Positions 1 to 7,648 of a stretch of DNA of 33,851 nt are shown piece by piece. The notes below the pieces were generated by a model, which was given only the letters and a program-made list of their open reading frames with translations, ran no database searches and had not been told where the DNA came from. Location: assembly GCA_003563915.1 (NCBI GenBank), contig PWTE01000049.1, positions 1 to 33,851 of the forward strand, given 5' to 3'. Source of the DNA: Nitriliruptoraceae bacterium. GTDB taxonomy: Bacteria; Actinomycetota; Nitriliruptoria; Nitriliruptorales; Nitriliruptoraceae. Positions within the stretch are counted from its first letter, which is position 1; every line of letters starts with the position of its first letter. The position numbers and the translations under genes are program-made.

Positions 1-225
1 ACCCCACCATCGGACGCGGTCCGCGCCCGCACACGACGCGCGCGACGGCGGCTGTTCGTGATCCTCTTGGGCGTCGTCCTGGTGGTCCTCGCCACGGTCC
101 TCCTGCTCTCGAGCGGCGAGCCCGAGGTTCCCCCGGACCTCCCTCCGGACGAGCTGCTGTTCGCCCAGCTCCTGCCGTCGGATGGCCAGGGGATCGACCG
201 GTTCGACCCTGGCTCGTCTGGGTAG
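1..225 (+). CDS. C-terminal fragment of a small membrane protein (5' end outside window)
   Basis: An open frame enters from the left edge in frame 1 and stops at the TAG at 223-225, giving 74 residues. It has an arginine-rich stretch (about residues 8-17), one hydrophobic transmembrane segment (about residues 18-37, rich in Leu and Val), and a proline- and acid-rich tail. The positive residues before the helix suggest the tail lies outside the cell. No family is recognisable from this tail. That it is coding rests on the positively charged flank followed by a clean membrane helix, and on the stop lying 33 bases before the next start. Confidence 0.55.
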   Translation, partial: TPPSDAVRARTRRARRRLFVILLGVVLVVLATVLLLSSGEPEVPPDLPPDELLFAQLLPSDGQGIDRFDPGSSG

Positions 226-258
226 GCTCGTCACTCGATGGGGATCAGGAGTGGCACG

Positions 259-1200
259 GTGAACGACGACGCGACCGACCCGGACCTCCTCGCGGTCGCC
301 CAGGTCGCGGCTGACCGCAGCGCTGCGGGCTCCGACACCGAGCAGCGCTACGCCCGACCCGACGCGGACCAGTTGTCGGAACGGATGCTGGAGGAGATCC
401 GGCGCCGTTCGACCGGTGCGGAAGAGGCCGCGTTCTTCGACCTCGACAAGACCATCATCGCGCGCTCGTCGACCCTGGCCATGGGTCGGACGTTCTTCCG
501 GGACGGGCTGCTGTCGTCCTCGATGGTGGTGAAGACCCTGTACGCGCAGGCCGTCTACCAGCTCGTTGGTGCCGACCACGAACGCATGGAGCAGGCCCGT
601 CACGCGGCGCTCGAGCTCACCCGCGGGTGGGAGGCCGACCGCGTCCGTCGCCTCGTACGTGAGACGATGGAGGAGGTCATCGCACCGCTGGTCTACCAGG
701 AGGCGCTCGACCTGATCGCCGAGCACCGCCGCGCTGGCCGCGATGTCTGGATGATCTCCTCCTCCGGTGAGGAGATCGTCGAGCCCTTCGCGGAGTACCT
801 CGGCGTCCGCAACGTGATCGCGACCCGCTCCGGCCTGGACGAGGCGGGCCGGTACGACGGCACGCTGGAGTTCTACGCCTACGCCGGCGCGAAGGCCACG
901 GCGATCGAGCAGGTCGCCGAGGTGTGCGGGTACGACCTGGCACGCTGCTACGCCTACTCGGACTCGATCACCGACCTGCCGATGCTGTCGGTCGTCGGTC
1001 ACGCCGTCGCCGCCAACCCGGACCGCGAGCTGCGCGCTGCGGCGGAGGCGATGGGGTGGGACATCCGCGACTTCCACTCACCGGTGCGCCTGCGCGACCG
1101 CCTCCCCGACCCACCTGGCCCGCGCGGTCAGGTCGTCGCCGGACTCGTCGGCGCCGCGGTGATCGGGGTCCTGGCGTGGCGGCTGGTCTCGCGCAGCTGA
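259..1200 (+). CDS. HAD-superfamily subfamily IB phosphatase (SerB-like) with C-terminal membrane anchor
   Basis: A 313-residue phosphatase of the HAD-IB type (phosphoserine phosphatase relatives). Motif I FFDLDKT is at about residues 59-65 (nucleophile and acid/base Asp pair), motif II is MISSSGEE near 164, a conserved Lys is in GAKAT, and motif IV is YSDSITDLPML (metal-binding Asp). The last 25 residues are a hydrophobic segment ending in basic residues, so the enzyme is probably tethered to the membrane by its C terminus. An ATG at 238 is in frame, but the GTG at 259 has AGGAG 7 bases upstream and ATG 238 has no ribosome site, so GTG is preferred. Substrate is unknown: family members act on phosphoserine, polyol phosphates or lipid phosphates. 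Family confidence is high, substrate confidence low. Confidence 0.85.
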   Translation: MNDDATDPDLLAVAQVAADRSAAGSDTEQRYARPDADQLSERMLEEIRRRSTGAEEAAFFDLDKTIIARSSTLAMGRTFFRDGLLSSSMVVKTLYAQAVYQLVGADHERMEQARHAALELTRGWEADRVRRLVRETMEEVIAPLVYQEALDLIAEHRRAGRDVWMISSSGEEIVEPFAEYLGVRNVIATRSGLDEAGRYDGTLEFYAYAGAKATAIEQVAEVCGYDLARCYAYSDSITDLPMLSVVGHAVAANPDRELRAAAEAMGWDIRDFHSPVRLRDRLPDPPGPRGQVVAGLVGAAVIGVLAWRLVSRS

Positions 1201-1219
1201 GCCGGACCGCCGGCGACCG

Positions 1220-1570
1220 CTAGGTGTAGTCGCGGTGGTACTCGACCCGACCGTCGTCACCGAAGCCGAAGAAGCTCGCGCGTGGCAGGTCGCTCCACCG
1301 CCGTCCCGCTGCGGTGTACGAGATCGTCCACTCGACCGCGAGGGAGTTGCCGTCGTCGGATTCGATCACGCGCTCGGCGTCGACCGCGATCTCGTCCTTC
1401 CCCGCGAGCCAGTCCTTCAGGTAGGCCTGGATCAGCAGGTTGCCCCGGTGCGGCGGGTTGTAGGGCTCGAGGTACAGCGCGTCGGCGGCGTACACCTCGG
1501 GGATATCCGATACGTCGCCGTCCGTGAGCATGCCGGAGATCCGGTCCCACGCCTCCGCTGCGTGTCCCAC
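1220..1570 (-). CDS. SnoaL/NTF2-like domain protein, 116 aa
   Basis: A small protein with the layout of the SnoaL/NTF2-like cone fold: an N-terminal helix (AAEAWDRISGML), a region matching the usual YAADALYLEPYNP strand, a helix with LKDWLAGK, then a long beta section (AVEWTISY, SFFGFGDDGRVEYHRDY) ending in the characteristic acidic and aromatic tail. The GTG start at 1570 has GGAGG 5 bases upstream, which fixes the start. It is single-domain and lies alone on the minus strand, convergent with the HAD gene and divergent from the M20 peptidase. Members range from isomerases and hydrolases to plain ligand-binding proteins. No catalytic pair can be assigned here, so the function is unknown. Confidence 0.75.
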   Translation of the reverse strand: MGHAAEAWDRISGMLTDGDVSDIPEVYAADALYLEPYNPPHRGNLLIQAYLKDWLAGKDEIAVDAERVIESDDGNSLAVEWTISYTAAGRRWSDLPRASFFGFGDDGRVEYHRDYT

Positions 1571-1760
1571 TCTGGCCTCCAACGTCTGGGGTGCTCGCGA
1601 GAGGATAGTCCCCCGGCCCCGGCATCTGGGAACACGCGACCCGTGCGACGGCCAGGACCTCCGGCACCCGCGGCGAACCGGGGAGCGAGACGTTCCGGGA
1701 TGCGGCAGACTCCGCGATCCACTCCCACACATCGATCGCATCCCACCCGACGAGGTAGCC

Positions 1761-3191
1761 GTGACCGAACAGCTCCCGACCGCGACGCAACCGCCCGAGG
1801 GCCTGGACGACGTTGCCGCGACGCTGGTCTCCCAGCTCCCGGAGACGCGCGCGTGGCTGGAGGACCTCGTCACGATCCGATCCATCAGCGCGCTGCCCGA
1901 CCACGACGAGGACGTCCGGGCCTGCGCCGAGCGCACCGCCCAACGCTGCCGAGAGGCCGGTCTCGAGGACGTGGAGCTGCTGGAGCTCGACGGGGCTCAC
2001 CCCTACGTCACCGGTGCCTGGCTCCACGCCGGTGACGACGCTCCCACGGTCCTGCTGTACGCCCACCACGACGTCCAACCGGTCGGTACCCCTGACCGGT
2101 GGCACTCGGAGCCCTTCACGCCGACCGAGCGCGACGGCCGGCTGTACGCGCGCGGCAGCGCGGACGACAAGGCCGGCATCCTGGCGCATCTCGCTGCCAT
2201 CCGGTCCTGGCTCACCGCCCGGGGAACGCTGCCCGTCAACGTCAAGGTCATCATCGAGGGCGAGGAGGAGCTGGGCTCGCCGCACCTCGCGACCTTCCTC
2301 GAGCGGTACGGCCAGCGGCTGCGCGCCGACGTGATCGTGCTGACCGACCTGGGCAACCACAAGATCGGGTGGCCGAGCCTGACCACCACCTTGCGAGGGA
2401 TGGCGGAGGCCACGGTGACGGTGCGGTCCCTGGAGCAACCGGTCCACTCCGGGATGTGGGGCGGCGCGGTACCGGACGCGTTCACCGGAGCGATCCGGCT
2501 GCTCGCGTCCCTCCACGACGAACGAGGAGAGATCGCCGTCCCTGGGTTCGCAGAGGGCGTCCGTGAACTGACGCCCGAGGAACGCACCAGGTTCGAGGCC
2601 CTCCACGAGGATCCCGACGAGCTCCGGGAGGAGGTCCGGATGCTCGACGGGGTGGGGTTCGTCGGTGACCCCGACCGCACCTTGTTCGAGCGTCTCTGGG
2701 CCCGACCGACGATCACGCCGACGGGGATGGACGTGCCCTCGGTCGCCAACGCGTCCAACACCCTGCTCTCCCGGGTGGACGTCAAGCTGTCGTGCCGGCT
2801 GGCTCCCGGTCAGGATCCCGACCGGGCCATGGCAGCGCTCCGCGACCACCTGATGGAGCACGCGCCGTGGGGACTGCGCGTCGAGGTGATCCTCGGCGAA
2901 CGCAACGCCGCGTGGACGATGGAACCCGGCGGGCCGGCGTGGGACGCGGCTGTGGCGGCGATGACCGCCGCCTACGGGCGTGAACCGGCGGTGCTCGGCT
3001 GCGGGGGCTCGATCCCCTTCGTGGAGCCCTTCAGCGAGGCGTTCGACGGAGCGCCCTGCCTGCTCGTCGGTATCGAGGACCCCGCATCGAACGCCCACGG
3101 CGAGGACGAGTCCCTCCACCTCGAGGACTTCGTGAAGGCCTGCCTCGGCGAAGCCTTCCTGCTGGGGGAACTCGCCGCACGGGGTCGGTGA
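1761..3191 (+). CDS. M20-family metallopeptidase (dipeptidase, CNDP/ArgE/DapE type)
   Basis: A cytosolic zinc dipeptidase of 476 residues, the usual length for the M20 dipeptidase group. The two-zinc ligand set is visible: AHHDV (His near 102), RGSADDK (bridging Asp near 135), EGEEELGS (catalytic Glu near 168 and ligand Glu), TDLGNH (Asp near 196), and a C-terminal His in NAHGEDESLH. The inserted dimerisation domain runs from about 205 to 330 (HSGMWGG, NASNTL). The GTG at 1761 has GAGG 5 bases upstream and makes a protein starting close to where family members start; longer in-frame openings upstream would add a non-conserved extension. It probably releases amino acids from dipeptides for nitrogen and carbon reuse. 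The exact substrate is not predictable. Confidence 0.92.
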   Translation: MTEQLPTATQPPEGLDDVAATLVSQLPETRAWLEDLVTIRSISALPDHDEDVRACAERTAQRCREAGLEDVELLELDGAHPYVTGAWLHAGDDAPTVLLYAHHDVQPVGTPDRWHSEPFTPTERDGRLYARGSADDKAGILAHLAAIRSWLTARGTLPVNVKVIIEGEEELGSPHLATFLERYGQRLRADVIVLTDLGNHKIGWPSLTTTLRGMAEATVTVRSLEQPVHSGMWGGAVPDAFTGAIRLLASLHDERGEIAVPGFAEGVRELTPEERTRFEALHEDPDELREEVRMLDGVGFVGDPDRTLFERLWARPTITPTGMDVPSVANASNTLLSRVDVKLSCRLAPGQDPDRAMAALRDHLMEHAPWGLRVEVILGERNAAWTMEPGGPAWDAAVAAMTAAYGREPAVLGCGGSIPFVEPFSEAFDGAPCLLVGIEDPASNAHGEDESLHLEDFVKACLGEAFLLGELAARGR

Positions 3192-3209
3192 GCGGCGGCC
3201 CTCCAGAGA

Positions 3210-3431
3210 TCAGGCGGGGATGCGCTCCAGGTCACGGGCGTCGACGGTCGCCGTGGAAACTGGCTGGCCGGGGTCGGACGAGATCATGGGGCGGACGTGA
3301 ACGGCGTGCGCATCCGCGCTGGTCGTGCCCGCTCTGCGGGCACGCCGCCAGCGCCGGAGATCGGCGTGCCGGAGCGCGTGCTCCATGCGTGAGGATGCCT
3401 GCGCGACCGCGGCAGGGTGCTGGGTGTACAT
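3210..3431 (-). CDS. small basic protein of unknown function, 73 aa
   Basis: I do not recognise a named family. The 73-residue product begins MYTQHPAAVAQ and has an arginine/alanine-rich helix (RHADLRRWRRARRA), then a polar tail. It resembles in general style the short HTH-less basic proteins common in actinomycetes. The coding call is supported by GGAGG 5 bases before the ATG, a near-consensus promoter about 60 bases further upstream (3497-3525) and operator-like repeats in that promoter. It is divergent from the ArsR-type gene at 3684 and is probably its target. The basic helix could bind nucleic acid or membrane lipid, but that is inference. Confidence 0.65.
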   Translation of the reverse strand: MYTQHPAAVAQASSRMEHALRHADLRRWRRARRAGTTSADAHAVHVRPMISSDPGQPVSTATVDARDLERIPA

Positions 3432-3483
3432 GGTCGCCTCCGATCCGGGACCGCCGGGCGGGATCGCCTCCGAGCTGGACCCT

Positions 3484-3515
3484 TCGTTCGATAGACATCG
3501 TACGCTATCGTTCGA
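3484..3515. promoter_or_regulatory. candidate repressor operator: two TCGTTCGA copies and a CGATAG/CTATCG inverted repeat
   Basis: TCGTTCGA occurs at 3484-3491 and again at 3508-3515 (24 bases apart). Between them, CGATAG and CTATCG form an inverted repeat around the -10 box. One copy sits between the -35 and -10 and the other at the expected transcription start, the classic place for a repressor site. A third copy lies in the opposite orientation at 3666-3673, just before the ArsR-type gene. The motif placement is read directly; binding by that regulator is inference. Confidence 0.55.
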
Positions 3516-3525
3516 CCTCTGTCAA
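3497..3525 (-). promoter_or_regulatory. sigma-70-type promoter of the small minus-strand gene
   Basis: Reading the minus strand, TTGACA (plus coordinates 3520-3525) and TACGAT (3497-3502) are separated by exactly 17 bases. This is a near-perfect housekeeping promoter in a locally AT-richer patch of otherwise very GC-rich DNA, and it points at the 73-residue gene. The start of transcription would be near 3490, leaving a leader of about 60 bases with the GGAGG ribosome site. Confidence 0.7.
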
Positions 3526-3600
3526 ACCTCTTGATGTCGTACTTTCTGCCAGCGTCCGACGTTCGAGCCACCTCGACGCCCCGATAGGTGCACTGCGCAG

Positions 3601-3631
3601 CCCGCCGTCGACGTTCCACGTCGACGGCGGG
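3601..3631. other. perfect 14-bp hairpin in the divergent intergenic region
   Basis: CCCGCCGTCGACGT (3601-3614) pairs without mismatch with its complement at 3618-3631 across a 3-base loop. No T-run follows on either strand, so it is not a standard intrinsic terminator. It lies between the two divergent genes and would be in the leader of the ArsR-type gene if transcription starts upstream of it. It may be an attenuator, an insulator or a protein site. Confidence 0.6.
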
Positions 3632-3665
3632 GCGGAGCAGGTATCGTGCGCGGGTCAGACGATCA

Positions 3666-3673
3666 TCGAACGA
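3666..3673 (-). promoter_or_regulatory. third TCGTTCGA operator-like copy before the ArsR-type gene
   Basis: The minus strand reads TCGTTCGA here, an exact match to the two copies in the small-gene promoter. It ends 10 bases before the ATG at 3684. This position fits autoregulation by roadblock or by blocking ribosome access. Only the sequence match is seen. Confidence 0.45.
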
Positions 3674-3683
3674 TGGTGGACGG

Positions 3684-4763
3684 ATGCGTCTGGTGGACCT
3701 GCGCAGCACCACCGCGCCGACCAAGCTCGAGGTGATCCCTCAAGCCTCGGTCGCGGCGGAGCTGCTGCGCATGATCGGCGTGCTCTGGAGTTCGGACCCG
3801 AACGAGTACGACGTCGGCGCGGCACGGATCAACGAGCTGCGGCAACGAGCACCCGTCGAGCTGTCGGACCGCATCCAGGGGTTGATCCGGGATGAGGAGT
3901 GCAAGGACTTCCTCATCCTGTCCCTGCTGGCAGCCAGCCTGCCGGATCCGGCCGGGATCGAGGAGCTGCTCACTGCGCTCGATGACGACCCCGCCCAGAG
4001 CTGGCGCCTGCTGGTCGCGCAGGAGGCGCAACACCTCGACGCGGTCGACCCTGATCTGGGTGTCGCACTGATGGACGACGACGACGAAGCCTTCGCCTCG
4101 CTGCGCGCGTGGGCGGAGCAGGACGGTGGGTCGGATCGGCTCCGGGACCTGCTCGCGGCCGACCCCTCGGAACACGGCCGTGAACTGCGGAAGATCGTCA
4201 CCGCCTTCCGCGACCTCATCTGGGAGGAGGTCGCGGAGGAGTCGATGGCCCCGATCCGACGCGATGTCGCCCACCGCAAGGAGCGGCTCGCCGACGGTGC
4301 CGATCCGGTCGCCGTCGTCGTCGAAGCCACCAATGGCTACGAGCCCCCTGAGGACGCCGGGTTGCGGCGCCTCGTGCTGCTGCCGAGCTACTGGATGCGT
4401 CCCTGGCTGGTGATCGGACACCGCGGCAAGGGCGTCGAGGTCATCTCGACGGTCGTCGCCGACCAGTTCCTGGTGCTACCGACCGAGGCGCCCCCACCGG
4501 CACTGCTCAAGCTCGCCAAGGCCCTGTCGGACGAGAGCCGGCTCCGGCTGCTACGGCGCATGGCGTCCGGCCCGATCAGCCTGACCGAGGCCACGGATTC
4601 CCTGGACGTCACCAAGGCCACCGCCCACCACCACCTGTCGATCCTGCGACAGGCCGGACTGGTATCGATGCGCGGGACCGGGCGCGCTACCCGCTACGCC
4701 CTGCGGCAGAACCCGGCAGACACGGCCCGTGAAGCCCTGAACGAGTACTGCTGCCGGCCCTGA
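3684..4763 (+). CDS. ArsR-type winged-helix transcriptional regulator with large N-terminal domain
   Basis: A 359-residue protein. The C-terminal 90 or so residues are an ArsR-like winged helix: LAKALSDESRLRLLRRM, a recognition helix around TKATAHHHLSILRQAGL, and a wing ending in ATRYAL. The N-terminal 260 residues are acidic and largely helical and do not match a sensor I can name; domains of this sort occur in the long ArsR proteins of actinomycetes. There is no CxC metal site, so it is not an obvious metal sensor. The ATG at 3684 is preceded by GGTGGA. It probably controls the divergent 73-residue gene and itself through the TCGTTCGA motif (inference). It ends in EYCCRP, a Cys pair of unknown meaning. 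Confidence 0.85.
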   Translation: MRLVDLRSTTAPTKLEVIPQASVAAELLRMIGVLWSSDPNEYDVGAARINELRQRAPVELSDRIQGLIRDEECKDFLILSLLAASLPDPAGIEELLTALDDDPAQSWRLLVAQEAQHLDAVDPDLGVALMDDDDEAFASLRAWAEQDGGSDRLRDLLAADPSEHGRELRKIVTAFRDLIWEEVAEESMAPIRRDVAHRKERLADGADPVAVVVEATNGYEPPEDAGLRRLVLLPSYWMRPWLVIGHRGKGVEVISTVVADQFLVLPTEAPPPALLKLAKALSDESRLRLLRRMASGPISLTEATDSLDVTKATAHHHLSILRQAGLVSMRGTGRATRYALRQNPADTAREALNEYCCRP

Positions 4764-5001
4764 TGCCACGGTCCTCTGGTCCAGGGGCTGGCTGCCCGAG
4801 CCGCGCCGGGGTGCGAACCGGCTGGGGACCGGCCGCTGGACGCTGGGCCCGCCACCACCACCGAGGACGGGGCCGGATGGACCGCGTTCCGGCGGGTTGC
4901 GATGCGACCGCAGGTGTCCCCACCCCCGGATGACGGGAACTGCCGCCATCTCGGGCGTCGTCGCAGACCTCCAGCACACGATCGGGGTCCTGGCCCCTGG
5001 G

Positions 5002-6540
5002 TCAGGGTTCGACGAAGCGGGTCACGATCCCTTCGGGGTCCATCCCGGTCAGGTGCCGCTGGAACAGCCGGAAGTAGGCGACCTCTTCCGGCGTCCGCAG
5101 CGGCGGGTCGACCTGGCTGCGTTCGCGGGCGAACTCCTCGTCGCTGACCTGCGCGCCGAAATGTGCGCGCAGGACCGCCCGCGCTCCGGTGCCCTCGCCG
5201 AACTGCGCCTTGCGGCGCCACAGCAGCTCGTCGGGCAACCAGCCCTCGAAGGCTGTCCGTAACAGCCACTTCTCGCCGCGGTCCTCATGCGCGAGCTTCC
5301 ACCGCGCCGGCAGGGCGAGACCGAGCTCGACCAGGTCGACGTCGAGGAACGGCAGACGGGGTTCGAGCCCGTTCACGCCGGCCACTCGGTCGACGCGCTG
5401 CAGGCCTCCGGCGTGGAGCCCCGCGATCGTCTCGATCAGCGCGGCGTGCAGCTCCTCGTCACTCTCGATCTGCCCGTAGTGGGCGTAGCCCGCGAACAGC
5501 TCGTCCGCACCTTCGCCGATCAGCACGACCTTCACGTGGCGGGACGCGAGCTTGGACACCAGCAGGTTCGGGACCGAGCTGTGCACCAGCTGGGGATCGA
5601 AGGACTCCAACACACCGATCAGCTCGGGGACCCAGTCGATGAGCTCGTCCTCGGTGTAGATGCGCTCGTAGTGGGCGGTGCCTAACGCCGAGGCCAGCTG
5701 GCGTGCCGCGGCGAGGTCCTCACTGTCGGCGAGCCCCACCGAGAAGGTCGACAGCCGCCAGCCTTCCCGTTCGGCGACCTGCGCGGCGATCGCGGTGACG
5801 AGGCTGGAGTCCAGCCCGCCAGAGAGCAGCGTGCCGATCGGGACGTCAGCGGACATGCAGCGTTCCACGGCCGTCACGAGGGTGTCCCGGATCGCGGTGA
5901 GCACGCCTTCGGGCGGCTCGTCGGTCACCTCGCCGTCACCGACGAGTTCGCGCACCGCAGCGCTCTGTCCGGCAGGGATCGCATCGACCTCTCGCAGGCC
6001 CGTCTCGGGTGTCCAGAAGTGACCGGGAGGGAACGGTTCGACGTGGTTACGCCGGTCGGGATCGAAGGCTTTGAGCTCGCTCGCGAAGATCGCGGTGTCG
6101 CCCTCACGAGCCCAGTACAGCGGGGTGATGCCGATCGGGTCCCGGGCCGCGACGAAGGTGCCGTCCTCGCTGGCCGCGACGAACGCGAACATCCCCCACA
6201 GGCAGGTCAGCGCCTCGGGACCGTCGGCCGCGAGCAGGTGGAGCACGGTCTCGTGATCGGAGCGGGTCCGGAAGCTGTGACCGCGCTGCTCGAGGGCGGA
6301 GCGCAGCCGCAGGTGGTTGTACACCTCGCCATCGCCGATCAACCACAGGTCTCGGTCGGGGTCGTGCAGCGGCTGGCCCCCCTGGTCGAGGTCGATGATC
6401 GCCAGCCGGCGGTGGCCCAGCCAGGCCTCACCGACCTGAACGGCCCCCTCGCCGTCAGGGCCGCGGTGGGTCAGCCGGTCGAGCATGCGGTGGCCCTCGG
6501 CCGGGTCGAAGGGGCCGTGGGCGGCGACGATGGCGGACAT
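5002..6540 (-). CDS. asparagine synthase-like protein lacking the glutaminase cysteine
   Basis: A 512-residue protein with both domains of asparagine synthetase B: an Ntn-type amidotransferase half (1 to about 200, with HRGPDGEG, HRRLAIIDL, GEVYNH, SDHETV, ARDPIGITPLYW, FASELKA) and an adenylating synthetase half with the PP-loop SGGLDSS at 240-246 and GEGADELFAGY. The essential N-terminal Cys of this family is absent: the protein starts Met-Ser-Ala-Ile where Met-Cys-Gly-Ile is expected. The oxyanion-hole Asn of the usual NGE is Asp (GDGE). The start is firm (AGGAG 5 bases before the ATG). It may use free ammonia, or be a non-asparagine ligase of this fold such as the beta-lactam synthetase relatives. 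It follows the osmoprotectant transporter genes after 93 bases containing a long hairpin. Confidence 0.88.
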   Translation of the reverse strand: MSAIVAAHGPFDPAEGHRMLDRLTHRGPDGEGAVQVGEAWLGHRRLAIIDLDQGGQPLHDPDRDLWLIGDGEVYNHLRLRSALEQRGHSFRTRSDHETVLHLLAADGPEALTCLWGMFAFVAASEDGTFVAARDPIGITPLYWAREGDTAIFASELKAFDPDRRNHVEPFPPGHFWTPETGLREVDAIPAGQSAAVRELVGDGEVTDEPPEGVLTAIRDTLVTAVERCMSADVPIGTLLSGGLDSSLVTAIAAQVAEREGWRLSTFSVGLADSEDLAAARQLASALGTAHYERIYTEDELIDWVPELIGVLESFDPQLVHSSVPNLLVSKLASRHVKVVLIGEGADELFAGYAHYGQIESDEELHAALIETIAGLHAGGLQRVDRVAGVNGLEPRLPFLDVDLVELGLALPARWKLAHEDRGEKWLLRTAFEGWLPDELLWRRKAQFGEGTGARAVLRAHFGAQVSDEEFARERSQVDPPLRTPEEVAYFRLFQRHLTGMDPEGIVTRFVEP

Positions 6541-6573
6541 TGCCGCTCCTGTACTCGGGTCTACCGGTCCTGG

Positions 6574-6615
6574 TCCGCCGGTCCCGGCGATGGGTCGTCG
6601 CTCGGGACCGGCGGA
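6574..6615. terminator. 13-bp perfect hairpin between transporter lipoprotein and asparagine synthase-like gene
   Basis: TCCGCCGGTCCCG (6574-6586) pairs exactly with 6603-6615 across a 16-base loop that itself can extend the stem with GCGA/TCGC. It sits in the 93-base gap inside an apparent minus-strand operon. No T-run follows, so full termination is doubtful; partial termination or mRNA end protection of the upstream transporter message is plausible. Confidence 0.55.
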
Positions 6616-6633
6616 TCTGCGATCACCGGCGAT

Positions 6634-7614
6634 TCAGCCGATGAACCCCTCCGAGCGCAGCCAGTCCTCGGCCACCTCCTCGGGGAACTCGCCTGCCTCG
6701 TCGACGCGCGCGTTGAGGTCCTGCATCGTCTCGGTGTCGAGCCGGCTTGCGATCTCGCCGAAGAGGTCCCCCAGTTCGGGGTGCTCCTGGTAGACCTCGT
6801 CGCGGATGGTCACGGCCGGGTTGTAGACGGGGAAGAACTCGCGGTCGTCCTCGAGCACCGTCAGGTCGAGCGCGGCGATGCGACCGTCGGTGGCGAACAC
6901 CTCACCGAGGTTGCAGTTGCTCCGATCCGCCACCTCGCTGTAGATCGCACCCTCGTCGAGCATCACGAGGTTGTCGTCGGGGAAGGAGATGTTGTAGTGC
7001 TCCTCCATCCCCGGCAGCCCATCGTCACGTGTGGCGAACTCGCTGGCGATGCAGAACGTCGCCGCATCGGGGTTCTCGTCGAGCAGCCGCTGGAGGTCGG
7101 ACAGGGTGGACAGGTCGTACTCCTCCGCAGCGGACTCGTGCACCGCGACCGCGTAGGTGTTGTCGAACAGCCCGGGCTCGAGCCACCGGATGTCGTTCTC
7201 CTCGAGGTCACGCTCAGCGACGGCTTCGTACTGTTGCTGCGCGCTCGGGATCGGTTCGGTCTCACCGAGGTGGGTGATCCATCCGGTCCCGGTGTACTCC
7301 CAGTACAGATCGATCTCGCCAGCCAGCAGCGCTTCACGCACGATCGCCGTGCCCGCCAGCCCGATCTCGTCGTTCACCGTCGCGCCCGCCGCTTCGAGCG
7401 CGATCCTGGCGACGTGGCCCAGGATCAGTTGCTCGGTGAACTCCTTGGAGCCGACCGTGAGCTCCACGTCCGACAGGTCGTAGTCCTCGGTGATGGAGCC
7501 ACCGACCGCCGCCGGCGTGTCCACCTCCGCCTCTCCACAGGCGCTCAGCGCCAGCAGCGCCGCGAACAGACCTGCAACTGCCCGGAAGAGTTGATGCTTT
7601 CGGTTGGTACGCAT
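6634..7614 (-). CDS. osmoprotectant ABC transporter substrate-binding lipoprotein (OpuCC/OsmF/ProX-like)
   Basis: A 326-residue solute-binding protein. The signal peptide (residues 1-25) ends in a lipobox LSAC with Cys26 as the lipid anchor. The mature part opens with VGSKEFTEQLILGHV, the signature of the glycine betaine/choline/carnitine binding proteins of the OpuC/YehZ group, followed by LYWEYTGTGW and a C-terminal half with PAVTIRDEV. It would capture quaternary-ammonium compatible solutes outside the membrane and pass them to the two permeases encoded just upstream. The ATG is preceded by GAGGAG 7 bases away. The ligand is inferred from family only; aromatic-cage residues cannot be placed without an alignment. 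Confidence 0.9.
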   Translation of the reverse strand: MRTNRKHQLFRAVAGLFAALLALSACGEAEVDTPAAVGGSITEDYDLSDVELTVGSKEFTEQLILGHVARIALEAAGATVNDEIGLAGTAIVREALLAGEIDLYWEYTGTGWITHLGETEPIPSAQQQYEAVAERDLEENDIRWLEPGLFDNTYAVAVHESAAEEYDLSTLSDLQRLLDENPDAATFCIASEFATRDDGLPGMEEHYNISFPDDNLVMLDEGAIYSEVADRSNCNLGEVFATDGRIAALDLTVLEDDREFFPVYNPAVTIRDEVYQEHPELGDLFGEIASRLDTETMQDLNARVDEAGEFPEEVAEDWLRSEGFIG

Positions 7615-7648
7615 GGTGCGACTCCTCTACCTCGTTGGTGGTCTCAGG

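Noticed and set aside
3666..3690. An ATG at 3673 as start of the ArsR-type gene
   Set aside because: It is not in frame with the winged-helix coding frame; the ATG at 3684 is.
4764..5001. A possible gene or RNA in the 238-base gap between convergent genes
   Set aside because: Open frames here lack ribosome sites and any motif; no strong hairpin with a T-run was seen, so nothing is annotated.
6541..6633. A missed upstream start that would restore the N-terminal Cys of the asparagine synthase-like protein
   Set aside because: AGGAG lies 5 bases before the ATG at 6540, the protein aligns from that Met with the family N terminus, and the upstream bases show no Met-Cys in frame.
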